Source: Astrocystis sublimbata (Eukaryota; Ascomycota; Sordariomycetes; Xylariales; Xylariaceae). From it: 64,000 bases of DNA. Shown piece by piece: positions 48,928 through 60,139 of the stretch (positions are counted from its first letter, which is position 1; the number at the start of each line of letters is the position of its first letter). Position numbers and translations under genes: made by a program. Below the pieces are notes generated by a model. It ran no database searches. It worked only from the letters and a program-made list of their open reading frames with translations, and was not told the origin of the DNA. Location: contig JAJNNY010000039.1 in the NCBI GenBank assembly GCA_022453515.1, positions 248,001 to 312,000 of the forward strand, read 5' to 3'.

Positions 48928-49929
48928 CTATGTCCTCAAGTATGCCTGTATTGTTGTTTGAGGAATACCATCGCTATCCCAAGCAATCACATCAGCTCGC
49001 CTGGTTTCTTTCTGATACCCCCCTCGCAGCTGTCCATCGACAACATGAAACCAGTTCACATGCTCGAATATCGTGTCCTCGGCCAATTTCTCAAATCTGC
49101 GCTCCGGCTTGCTATAGGTAACGATTGCGATTGGGTTTCGAGTGAAGATGATAGCTTCGTCCCAGCTATAAAGGTCACCATCCCACGCGAAGCTCGCTTT
49201 GACTATGTCGTATTCTGATCGGAACAGGCCGCCTTGATGAAAATAGCAGCCAAGATTGACTGGAACCCAGGAGTTGGAGATTGAGCCATATGGTAGATCT
49301 AGGTGATCTCTAACGAAATTTCTAAAGTCCAGAGGCACGGACATGTTGGTCAAGTTGAAGACAGTGAAAGTGAGCTGAGGGCAGTCAAGCACAGTTGGAA
49401 CTAGCCGGATTCCGGCGAAGAGTCGGCCTTCGTCTGAGCGGACGGGCACGGCGATCTGTATCCAATCCTCGTGGATGGGCTGATCCTCGGTCCGGAATTC
49501 GGCCACATACAGCAAGCCGACGCTAGCTCCCGGTATAGACCTGCTGGGTGGATGGATCTCAAGATTCTCAGCATGAGGACCGCTGTTGGCCGTAACAGCA
49601 ACATGGGTTCCCGGCGGAATGGTTGATAGTGCTTCCTTAGTAACCTGGGCCACATCTTCCCAAAGCTTCTCCCGACGCTTATGTTCGTCGCCTTCGATGG
49701 GTACGGGCGGTTGCACTGCGCGCTCGAGGACGTTTAGGCCCAGGTTGTTGAAGGAGGGGTATTCAGCTTCGCGACGACCTGGCATGGTCTCACTCATGCG
49801 ATACATTTGGTCCCGTTTATGCATGCTGAATCCATCTTCGGCGACGAATGTTTCGGGATGTTGTGACTCGGGAGGTTTAGCTGTATTTTGACCCGGAGTG
49901 CCGTATAGACGGCGGCGACTGTTGTTCAT
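48928..49929 (-). CDS. unrecognised 333-residue protein
   Basis: A single uninterrupted frame, tail to tail with the 542-residue gene. No family is recognised. The first ~80 residues are polar and probably disordered (RRRLYGTPGQNTAKPPES). The rest has a balanced globular composition with beta-rich stretches (VGLLYVAEFRTEDQPIHEDW, LTFTVFNLTNMSVPLDFRNF) and many Trp and Phe (NSWVPVNLGCYFHQGG, SFAWDGDLYSWDEA). There is no signal peptide or transmembrane helix. The long frame, composition and convergent arrangement support a real gene. Confidence 0.7.
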   Translation of the reverse strand: MNNSRRRLYGTPGQNTAKPPESQHPETFVAEDGFSMHKRDQMYRMSETMPGRREAEYPSFNNLGLNVLERAVQPPVPIEGDEHKRREKLWEDVAQVTKEALSTIPPGTHVAVTANSGPHAENLEIHPPSRSIPGASVGLLYVAEFRTEDQPIHEDWIQIAVPVRSDEGRLFAGIRLVPTVLDCPQLTFTVFNLTNMSVPLDFRNFVRDHLDLPYGSISNSWVPVNLGCYFHQGGLFRSEYDIVKASFAWDGDLYSWDEAIIFTRNPIAIVTYSKPERRFEKLAEDTIFEHVNWFHVVDGQLRGGYQKETRRADVIAWDSDGIPQTTIQAYLRT

Positions 49930-50778
49930 TTTGGTGAGAGATCAAAAGATCGTGCACGGATGCAGGGCGCTGTCTTGGATTGTGCCCTTTGACTCTTATG
50001 ATGTAGAACTTGGGCGACGCCAGGGGTTAATATGATATGAAGCCACGTTTGCTCTCGCATTTAACACTTATCTACTACGATGGGCCATCATCATGGTCCA
50101 GCTTTTGAGATAATGCCTACTCATTCTAGTATAGCTCGAACACGTCAGAGGTCGTTTGCGCGGGGACTTTTGTCTTGCATCTTCCCCGCGTATTCATGAA
50201 TCCGGGGCCAGACCCGCCAGTGTCGACTTCTGGTGACTGTAATTATCATGATCACGAGACATCATTCGTTGCTCCGAGGAGCCAGTGGGTCAACTTGTGA
50301 GTCCCCTGATCACGAAACCGGGGTTGGTAAACTCTTGGCGTATTGGGGTGCACGCTATGAGATGTCTCCTGCACTGAGACTTTTGACATTTAAGACACAT
50401 TTCCTCGCCGATATCAATAATTCAATATCCCCATCTAACGAGAAATATACATACAAGCATTTCGACTACACATGATTTCCTGGCAGCCGGAGTCAAAGGA
50501 GAAGGATTGCCACTCAGAAAGCAAAGCAAAGCAAAGATAATCGGCGGTAGCATCTGATCACCCTTCACTTGTGCGATTGCACCAATTGCGGATGGCAGTA
50601 ATGTTGCTCGACCGGACCCGAATGCTATTGCTCACTCCGTCTGGCGGTGCGACGGTCCCGCCCTCTTCTCGTAGCCGCTGAGCCCAATACCATTCGTGAC
50701 ATCTAACTTTTCCCAGACTGAACCTCTTTGAGAGATAACAATGGGCCAAACATACAAGCCAATGGCTTGCAGCGGCGC
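49930..50778. other. intergenic region
   Basis: About 0.85 kb upstream of the 333-residue gene and downstream of the small secreted protein. No gene recognised. A short AAAGC repeat lies at about 50519-50536. Confidence 0.4.
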
Positions 50779-51205
50779 TTATTCAGTCAAGCATTCGATG
50801 TATTGAACCACGACATTGTTGCCGGTCGAGAGCCTCAGCGGGTGCTCGAAATCGAACGCCTCTCGGTTATAAGATTCGCCGTTGGGGCCGTCTGCAAACC
50901 GTTGAAGTCAGTATAAATGTATAAATAGGCATATTGCTGTCATCCCCTCACAGAGAGGAAAAGGGTTCTCACTTACGCGCAAAGCAGAAGAAAGTGTATG
51001 CGCTCCCACCGACTTCCTGATTGATGTATAGCGCCGACACCTTGGACAGCACCTTGGGGTCTTTCAAATCCATATCGAGTGGATCCCAATTCACCGTCGT
51101 GTTGACATATGTGCCGCACGTGAACTTCTCTACAATGAGGTCAATAGGCTGGGAGCGGGCTACACCGGCGAGGACGGCGAGGAAGGTTGGAATTGCGGTA
51201 CGCAT
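50779..51205 (-). CDS. small secreted protein, 113 residues
   Basis: Two exons, 51205-50977 and 50891-50779, with an 85-bp GT-AG intron. MRTAIPTFLAVLAGVARS is a clear signal peptide, leaving a mature protein of about 95 residues. It contains three cysteines (FTCGTY, TFFCFA, IECL) and a predicted N-glycosylation site (NTT). It ends NNVVVQYIECLTE. It resembles no enzyme. Small size, secretion and lack of homology suggest a candidate effector or surface protein, but that is inference. A (CA)22 repeat on the coding strand ends about 13 nt before the ATG. Confidence 0.7.
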
Positions 51206-51216
51206 CTTGGATGGGC

Positions 51217-51265
<49 letters not shown>

Positions 51266-52000
51266 ATTTTGGTGAGAGTATCGGGTCCAGTGGCATTCAG
51301 CTTGTTAAAAATGCGATATTTGTATCTATCTTTGATGTGACCTAAAGGGTTGGTGGGTGATGCTCACCTTATTAAAAACTCGCTTAGCTCCTTTCGCAGC
51401 TTTCGAATATCCTAACTCTGTTTACGCCGTATCGAGAATCCTACGCTTTATTTGACCTCATTTCGGCTAAGAAGAGCTGAGTTTAAAGTCGCATCCGGAT
51501 TGGACATGAAATTGTAGGATTGATCCCACCTGCTTATTGTTTATCTGCAGAGCTTATATACTACATATCAACAGACTGTAAACAGTATATTCACAATCAT
51601 GCCAGAAAACATCCAACTGTAATTAACAGTCTGATAACCGCAGGTTCAGCTCTGCTTTTACGAATATCCGAGCACCTGCATACCGCCCCCAATACCACCA
51701 GGGACATTCAGCTGTAGTATTCGAGCTTACACCGCTAGTTGATTGTCCTGTACAAGACGAGACTAGAATTCTGCGCGACAAAATGATGATTCACGAAAAG
51801 CGACTTCATTCAGTTATATCGTCAGTATAGCAGCTTATTACAAGTTGGATTTTGGAGCTATCAAAGCTGGCGGATAGTCACATGCTCGTGAAAGTCGGAA
51901 CAGCTATTCAGATAATCGCTAGACACGGAAAGACATATTCCTGTTTTTCCATTGCGTACCTAGTAGCTAAAAAGCCGATGCATGATCTCGCTCTAGAAGC
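51206..52000. other. intergenic region with GT microsatellite
   Basis: Contains the (GT)22 repeat at 51219-51262 and the promoter of the small secreted protein; otherwise AT-rich and non-coding. The frame at 51520-51717 is not supported. Confidence 0.4.
51219..51262. repeat. (GT)22 microsatellite
   Basis: Twenty-two GT units, which read as (AC)22 in the 5' leader of the minus-strand small secreted protein gene. Confidence 0.95.
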
Positions 52001-54126
52001 TTAGGCTCTGACTCGCAACCGTAAACCATGGCTACCCCTAGCAGGGAATGGAATAATCATATCGCGTACAACATCAATATCACGCTCGCGCACGGTATCG
52101 TATAACTCCAGAGTCGGCCCCTCTTGGCCCCGATAGACATCATATTTGCGCATAACCGTGGCAAGGATGATAAACATCTCTTGGCGGGCGAAGTTCATGC
52201 TGTGCGCTCATGTCAGTCAGTGAAAGAATCACACTCGGGTGATCGAATGAGATGACGTGGCTTGATTTCTACTGTCGAGATGTTGAGAGTTTGGGTACTC
52301 ACCCAATGCAATTCCGTGTGCCTCGCGCAAAACCTATGAAACTTCTGGTTGCCATCCTCTAACCAGCGTTCTGGGCGGAACTCATACGGGTCCTCAAATA
52401 CTTCTGGGTTCATATGCGCGATCTGTATCGTCATATTGGTAGGAGTACCTGCCGGGACCACGTACTGCTTCCCGGTCGTCTTCTCTTGGTAGATGATGGG
52501 CTGATCGGGCGACACGCGGGGTAGCCGGGAGACGATGCCCGGGTGTACTCGCAAGATCTCCTGCATCATCGCATTAAAGTACGGTAGCGTTTCGATCTGG
52601 TGATATGTGGGAATGCCTCCGGCCCGCGGAATTGCTTCCGCTAGCTCATCTTTGACTCTCTTGAGGATCTTTGGGTTGGCGAGCAGTTGATAGATGGCAG
52701 CGCTAAGAGTGTATGCTGGCAGATGACAGATTGTGTTAGCTTCCCTCGACTTTTCATCTTTCTTTAGGTACCGTGTGATGCAGGTCATACCAGTTGTCCC
52801 TTGTCCTGCGAACACGACTAGCTGGGCTTCGTGAGCAAGCCGATCATTTGCTTTTTCTTCCTCGGGCAGTTTGCTGTTGAGGATACCTTCGAATATTGTA
52901 CTCTTAACGCGGTCTGGGTTAGGAGAGTTCTTGATGTTCAGTACTTGTTCCATCCAAAGCTACGCGATGGAGTTAGTCGTAAGGCTCAGATCCGGCGTGA
53001 TTTTGGGACTTCTCATCAACATGAATGTGACTCACCCCCTTCTTATTCCACATGTCAGACAGCCCCGGGAGGAACGTGTGAATAGCCCAGTCAGGCGCTT
53101 TAGCAAGTATGGTTCCGACGATTGGAAAATGGCACATGGCATGGTTGAAGAGATGGAATACATCAGTAGCCTTCATGTAAGGGGCTGCAAAGTCCTCTTC
53201 ATCCATGAAATGGAACGAGTCGCCAAACGACCATTTGGTGATGACATCGCTCGTGCAGGCTTTGATGACGTAGTGCATCGGCAGCACGGCGTTCTCGCGC
53301 CCGGCTTTATCCAATCGAATGAGTAGTTTGTCCATGTTCTCCTGCATGATGGGTTGTAGGCGGCGGATGCTGGCGCTCGAGAAGAAGACGTTGATTGTGT
53401 TGCGCCTCATGCGATGAATATCATGGTTGACTGTTGCGACGATGGAGTTTTGAGCTGATCGCCAGGTAAGTATGATTCGAGTGCTGCATAACTACCTAGG
53501 TAATTAGGGAAAAACTGTTATGGGCCGTATGCTTACTTCCGGTCCTTCGACCAGTGGCTTCATATTTATCTGTCTTCCTGGCGGGGCCAGGAAACAAGGG
53601 GTCGATGAATTCTGGGTCGTTGAAGTGAACTTCATGGGGATTGATCCGCACGATCGGACCTACATTAGGGTCAGGACACATCGTGAAAAACAATCAATTC
53701 GCCCTGGGCTTTTCATACCATATCTCTCATGCATCTTTGCAATTTGGCGAAAGTATTGACCTTCGCGTAAAACATCGTAGTAGATCTCATAGAAGTATGT
53801 GAAAGCTATACTGCATTGTGAGTGGTGGTCGTTTTGGGTGGCTCTGTCTGACCTGTGTTCTTACCGGCAATCTTAGGACCTGGAATGTTGGCGAGGGATG
53901 AGAAAACCACTGTGGTCAAGCAAATCAGTTAGCATCAGTCATGGAACTTCTGGGGGCTGGGTAGAGCATAATTACAGCGATAGACTGCGAGCCCTATTAG
54001 GTACGCTACCCAAAGAATCACAGCAACATAGACTGATGTTGGGCTGAACAGTCCTACTTGTTGCCATCGATAGGTGCCACTTAGAAAAACAGCACGAGCC
54101 TGTTGTATCAGGTTGTATGAAGACAT
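52001..54126 (-). pseudogene. cytochrome P450 with a frameshift in the heme-binding loop
   Basis: Fungal microsomal P450 monooxygenase of secondary-metabolism type. Exons: 54126-53976, 53909-53865, 53805-53719, 53659-53537, 53454-53036, 52959-52791, 52715-52303 and 52199-52001. Seen: an N-terminal membrane anchor (VYVAVILWVAYLIGLAVYR), IPGPKIA, GPIVRINPHEVHF, I-helix AGQGTTAYTL, the ExxR region (EILRVHPGIVSRLPR), RPERWLEDGNQK, and the heme motif FARGTRNCIG. The heme motif is in a different frame from the upstream part of its exon. Compared with related P450s, about 11 nt are missing just before it, near 52330-52333, and no splice choice repairs this. The shifted frame runs to a stop at 52213. 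It could be a true pseudogene or a base error. It lies at the left edge of the PKS cluster. Confidence 0.8.
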
Positions 54127-55742
54127 GATTATTGCTGTCAGTGGGGGCACAGTTTTTGGAATGTGGTTCCAGTCACTATACAACTACATATACTGGTCGT
54201 AAGATGCAATGCGTCCAAGTTATGGAAATATTCCAAGCGTCACTCATATGTATGCAGTTATTTCCTGTGGGCTATGACGCACAACGCATACCGAGCCTAT
54301 GAATAACATCGTCTACTACACAACTCGATATTACATGCATACTGAGTACACATGTGAGAGGTCTGATAAGACGTAGCCAATCGATTTCATCTTAGTTAAA
54401 CCCCTGCCTGAGTCTCCTGGACCTAGGATAGATTAGAGATCTAAACTGGCAAGATGCACAATGATTACTGTACTGGTTAGGATGGGTGTCTAACGAGATA
54501 AGCAAATGCTTCATGCGAACGGTCATTTACGTCGTGTTTCTAAAGATCGCCGTTCGATGTACAGGTAGGATTGATGGTTTAGTAACAATTATACCAAAAC
54601 CACGAAGTCCATAATTAGTATGCAAGGTCAGGTCAGTTCGTGCATATCTAGTTACCTATCAGTTTCAAGTGTAACTTTTGCTAGGATCTTCCTTGGGTAT
54701 GACCAGACTCCTCTGAAAGCAGTATGAATGAGAATACACAGCTCTTACATCACTTGGTAAGCCACTTGCAATTGTTGGGAAGTTTTCTGACCCTTGCTAG
54801 CGCATGACATTGCATATGATCTTGCATGACGGGCGGGACGGGACCCGCCCCCTCCCCCCACACGCTTACATCCTTGCTGCTACATCCATGTTGCTTACCT
54901 CGATCTAACCAATCAACACTTTGTGTAGCAGCCTAATCGGTGCACCCGCTAGTCTCTGCCGATGTGTAATAAGTGCTATACCCCAAAGAGATGCAAGCTT
55001 CCAATGGGATGACGGAAGGGATGAAGGGAGTTGCCATAGCATAGAATCCTAAAACTCTACTCTAAAGGGGCAAGTATGAAATTACCTGGCGATGGCATGG
55101 AGGCTGGACATACTCGCCATACATATGTGTACTTAATTTATAGCAGCTAATAGACAAGAATGTGGCACTGTTAGCCGTAGGACAACAACTATACTTACAA
55201 CATAATTCGCTGTCCGCATTTCACACATGTCGGTTGGTGTGGGAGACGGACAGTCATTCTGACACTCTTGCTCGGGCCCGCCATCTGGGATATCCATAGG
55301 GCTGAAAATAGGACTCAATCGGCATGGCAATGATGACAAGGAGGGAATTACTAGGGTTTATGGCAGCTCACCCCTAGTTCCCATATCCGGAGTGCCGGGC
55401 TTCCTCATCAATCTTCGCCTCAGCTGAACCCCGATGATTGGTGAGTTGCATTAGCTCAGTACCCAGCCATGTGGTTCGGCGAGCGCCCGACATGCTCTCA
55501 AGAGTAATTGGTTATTATTTGAGAATGTCTCATGGTTACCACCGAAGGATCAAAGGATCGAAGTAAGAATGAGGCTGCGTAAGTTATCAGAGAAGCGGCG
55601 AACTGTTGTGACATGTTATAAAAGTCTGGTCTTTTAGGACAACATTAACCATCATACATTCCCCTCTAAGTTGCCATCTCGTCCTAGTCTGGTAGCCTTG
55701 TTATCAACGAGTCAGATTTTGAAGTAAATTGTCGTCTTGAGT
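54127..55742. other. 1.6-kb intergenic region
   Basis: Lies between the divergent P450 and FAD oxidase, so it should carry both promoters. A 68-codon minus-strand frame at 55133-55339 is not convincing. No RNA gene seen. Confidence 0.35.
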
Positions 55743-57538
55743 ATGTATGCCAAGACAAATCTCTTGGCCGCGGCCACTTTTTCGGGGTTCGTTACCCATG
55801 TATATGCAGTACCCTTTGGGAACCACTCGAGCCCGACTTGCCGGCTCTTACCCACCGATGCAGCATGGCCTACCGAACATGAATGGAGCGTTTTCAACCG
55901 ATCTGTGGATGGCCAACTGATTGTCGGTAAACCATTGGCTGAAATGTGCCATGGCGAATCGTTTTTGGAGAGTGTTTGCACGACAACCCGAGAATCATAT
56001 AATCTGACGATGCCTTAGTGAGTCATGGTGAAGCCATCCCCCGGAATTACCTGCATCTGATATCTGACAATCATAGCTTTGATGATCCTGTCACTGTCAT
56101 GTCGCCCTTATGGCTGAACGAGAGCTGTAGTCCATATACAGCGCCCTCTGCATCATGCACCCTTGGCAACCTCGCTTCATACGCTGTCAATGTGAGCAGT
56201 GCAAGTGATGTTCAAACAGCGGTCAAGTTCGCGAAGAAGAAGAACATTCGCGTTTCAGTCAAGAACACTGGTCATGATTATCTCGGCAGATCGACCGGCA
56301 AGGGTTCATTGGCACTGTGGACGCACAATCTCAAGGACATCTCCTTTTCAAACTATACGAGTGCCCACTATAACGGCCCAGCTGTAAAGCTCGGTGCAGG
56401 CGTACAGGCCTTCGAAGTATACGAATCTGCCTCCAGACACGGACTTCGTGTGACTGGTGGATACTGTCCCACTGTCGGACTAGCTGGAGGTTGGGTCTCA
56501 GGTGGCGGCCACGGTGCATTGGGCAGCCTTTATGGACTTGGTACGGATAACACTCTCGAGTACGAGGTAGTGACCACAGAAGGGAAGCATTTGGTCGCCA
56601 GCCCATCTGAGAATTCTGATTTATTCTGGGCGATGAATGGAGGCGGTAGTGCTTACGCTATTGTCATTTCGCAGACTACCAGAGCGCATCCCGACGGCCC
56701 TGTAGCTGGGGTGGAGATGACTTTTACGAACACGGGCGATGACGATGCGTATTGGGCTGCTGTTGAGGCCTGGCAAAGACAGTTGCTCGTGTTTGACCAG
56801 ATACCTGGTTTCAATACCTTCTGGGGGTTCTCGGACCGCTTCTTCGAACTGTACTTTTCAACATTGCCCGATGCAACGGAGGGAGCCATCGCAGATGCAT
56901 TCAATCCCTTCATTGAGACATTGAAGAAGCTTGGTTTACAATACACCTACTCGACAAGTGGGATGCCGACTTATCATGAGCATTTCACGCATTACAACCC
57001 TGATCTACCGTACGGCGACTACACTACGAACAACAACATAGGAGGACGATTAATCCAGCGGAAGGCCGTGCAAGATAACCTTCCGAGTCTCATGGCCACA
57101 TTTCGCAACATAACTACGAAGAACCCCACCCATCCATTTCGCGTGAATGGCATCGCGAACAATGTCACGCATGCCCGCATCGGGAACCGCCCCGGAGACA
57201 ATGTCGTGCTACCGGCATGGCGTGATTCGCTGTACTGGCTCAATATGGACGTATACTTCGACCTCGACGGCCCTATCTCCGTCGTTGAGGATCTACAGGC
57301 CGAGATGAACGTCAATCAAGACTTGCTCAAGGCCCTGACACCGGGTGGCGGAGCCTACATCAACGAGGCGACATTCGACAACCCTGACTGGAAGAATGAC
57401 TACTTTGGTGAGAACTATCCGAAACTCTTGGCTGTCAAGGAAAAATACGATCCCGCTTTCTTGCTGTATGGGTCGGCATCTGTTGGTAGTGACCGTGTGA
57501 AGCCGGACAACGAGGGACGCCTATGCAGGTCCAACTAG
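55743..57538 (+). CDS. secreted FAD-linked oxidase, berberine-bridge type
   Basis: PCMH/BBE-type flavoprotein oxidases are often tailoring enzymes in secondary metabolism. Exons 55743-56017 and 56077-57538, 578 residues. MYAKTNLLAAATFSGFVTHVYA is a signal peptide. The FAD domain contains VSVKNTGHDYLGRSTGKGSL with the His for covalent flavin, and GYCPTVGLAGGWVSGGGHG with a Cys in the second attachment position, so bicovalent FAD is likely. The C-terminal BBE element reads FGENYPKLLAVKEKYDP. Several N-glycosylation sites support secretion or passage through the ER. It is divergent from the damaged P450. Confidence 0.94.
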
Positions 57539-58405
57539 TTCCTTCGGTTCATTCTACTATTCCATTCACATGGTTGTATGAAGTTTTAGACTTTTCTGAT
57601 AGGCAACTGACTACTTTCTTATTCTTTTCAATAGACTAGACCATTTCTTTCAAGTTTCTTGAGCTAGATAGTAACAATGCATTGCTAGGCATGATGTCGT
57701 TTGATAGTATGTGTTATTCTTCTTGTGCCTGTAAAGATTGCAGCTATGAGCCTAAAATGTACAGCGGCATGGTTGAATCAATATCAGCAAGTTGGAATCA
57801 TGTAGTCCGCATTCATCCGATTTCTCCAAACTGCCCCTACAAATTGATACACACATAGGTAAGTTGGTGGGAATTTATGGGTCGAGCTTTTTTATCTGGT
57901 ACTTGCAGGTACCTAACATAACACGATATACGCTTAAAAGATTCATTGCGTTGTGTGTATAGATCTTGTCTCGTTGCTTATGAACTTCAGTCCAAAAACA
58001 GCTCTCACGCGATAGTATAAATCAATGTCTTAGTTGCGCGCCAGCCGAAGTGGGCTATATTAGCACTACGGACACTGGTCAACCGTACAATACCTAGTGC
58101 ATGACAGGGCACCTGCAACACGAACTAGGTAGTCCTTATTCAAAAAAACTAACTGCAGGGCTCATAATTAGTTCACCCCTCCCGAACAACTAGGTACCTA
58201 GGGATGATGCAGTGAACGATCATCTCACCAGGTGCTTTTGGGTTATCAGATAAAACCAGCTTTGCTTGCATAGAATCGACGTGATAAATAAGAGGTCAAA
58301 AAATCATGGTAATTCTAGAGTAGCTAATTGCGCGGGGCTAATCCACAAAGGAGTTCTTAAACACCGGCCATGAGGCGACAGTCGCTCGTTCTGATACCTT
58401 TGCGA
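57539..58405. other. intergenic between convergent genes
   Basis: About 0.9 kb between the FAD oxidase and SDR 3' ends. It contains a TAGGTACCTAGG motif at about 58191. No gene seen. Confidence 0.4.
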
Positions 58406-59341
58406 TTACCACGCAACATCTTTGCCATCGTGAGTCCACATCTTGCCGCCATGAGTCTCGCGCGTAGCTGCATCCACAACCTTGACAATACCGCCGGCGC
58501 TGTCGGCGACAGGCACGGCAGCTTGCTCGAAGCCGAACGCAGCAGCGCCTCGGTTGCCCAGATCGGTCTGCGCCCAGCTAATTTGGGAAAATGGGATTAG
58601 TCTCAGGGCCGTTGCTACTTAATCGGGTTGGTGTAGTTTCACTCACCCCGGGTCGATGGGGAATGCGCAGAGCTCTGGGTGCTCGATGTGCATCGCCTTG
58701 GTATACCAGTGCGTCATAAGTTTTGTCGGCGCGTAGGCAGCGTTTTTCATCGGGATCATTTCCCTACGCGTTATCAGTACAACATCATCGGCTTTTCGCT
58801 CCGATTGCGATTACTCACTGTGGCATGGTCAGCGGGGCTTTCCCTTTGAAAATTTTATAAAATTTATGAATTGTGGTGTTATACATACCGTGAGCCAAGC
58901 GGCACATGAACCAATAGTCACCCAAGTAGGCTTCTTGGAGCGCTGCAGCACAGGCAAGAAAGCCTGGAACAGGTGAAGGAAGCCATAGACGTTGGTTTCC
59001 AGGTGCTTCTGGATCTCCTCGGGCTTGACCTCGGCAACACTGGTCCACAGTAGGGCGATGCCAGCGTTGGCAATGAGGATGTCTACATGGTCGATCCCCT
59101 GAGAGGCTAGCTCTTTGACGGCATTGGCGGGATCTGTGGGAGTATCGCAGTCGACCTTGACTAGAATGTGCTTGGTGTTCTGGGCCGTGGGGTACTTTAG
59201 TAGAACCTGTGATGCGGTGTTGCTGGGATCGCGATTCGCTGAGATGACGATGTGGTTTGGCTTGGCGAGGTACTCCTTCAAGATACCTTCGCCTATACCC
59301 CGCGTGGTGCCGGTGATGAGAACAACTGTTTGGGATGCCAT
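58406..59341 (-). CDS. short-chain dehydrogenase/reductase
   Basis: NAD(P)-dependent SDR, a likely tailoring enzyme. Exon 1 is 59341-58889: the cofactor motif LITGTTRGIGEGILKEYLA, IDHVDILIANAGIALLW, and the Ser-containing TIGSCAAW. A later exon, about 58763-58647, has MIPMKNAAYAPTKLMTHW with the Tyr-x3-Lys pair, then FPIDPG. The last exon is 58577-58406: WAQTDLGNRGAAAFGF, ending in HDGKDVAW. About 250 residues in total. I could not join exon 1 to the YAPTK exon in frame with standard splice sites: the intron region offers AG at 58764, but the phase is off. Either a very small exon is hidden there or the frame is broken. Confidence 0.82.
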
Positions 59342-60139
59342 GATGAATGTATGTTGCTGTTTCTTCCGTTGTGATTCGGATAATGGTATTGGATGATGAT
59401 ATTCAATGATGGTTTTCAAAGGCTCTATATAAACCTCACCAGGCGAGGGAGCAAATAAATACTAGTGTTTCTTATGGTCATGTCTCAGTGGACCAAAGCC
59501 TTTCGTGTCTCAGGGGCTTGGTAATCGTTCATCACTCAATCAATTCTTGGTAAGCGTACTTCATGAGTTACGTGAGTTTACGTGAGTGCGTCATTCCATC
59601 AGCAGTGCCTCAGGTCCGTTGCATGCGAGAGAATAGGAACTTCGCTCTAGCTTACATCGCACATGGCGCTAAGCTCTGCTTACAGCTTACCTTGCAGCTT
59701 ACTTGCATTAGCACATGGCAGCCGTGGGTCCCGTTTCCTTCCTTGCATTAGGTCCCGGTAAATAGTACAGTACATGGATACCTGCGGCTAATGCGGAATG
59801 GCGGGGAACTACCAGGTACCTAGTAAAAGTCCCTGAATGATGTTGTCACAACTCCTAACTGTATTATGTGTAAGTACGCGATGATTGCGGCGAAGCAATG
59901 ACAAATCCTGCAATTTGCTATTCGGAAAGGAGCTGCCCACTTGATGCCAGACTCGACCCAGGACATCAAGACACAATTACATTTCTTTACAAGTTGGTAG
60001 AAGGTGGGCGAGAGATCTTGATGCGCCCGCTACAGTTTACGTGAGCCAAATATTACCTAGGCACTTAGGTACTAATATTGATCAAACAGGTATGGCCATT
60101 AAAGTCTATCTATAGTTATTGTCCCAATGAGACTCTGAT
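59342..60139. other. intergenic region
   Basis: About 0.8 kb with the SDR promoter and the hydrolase 3' side. It contains repeats of 'cttac(a/c)' near 59650-59705 and ACCTAGGTA-type motifs near 59811 and 60056. No gene seen. Confidence 0.4.

Noticed and set aside
55133..55339. 68-codon minus-strand frame before the FAD oxidase
   Set aside because: No signal peptide, no domain, no splice or promoter support.
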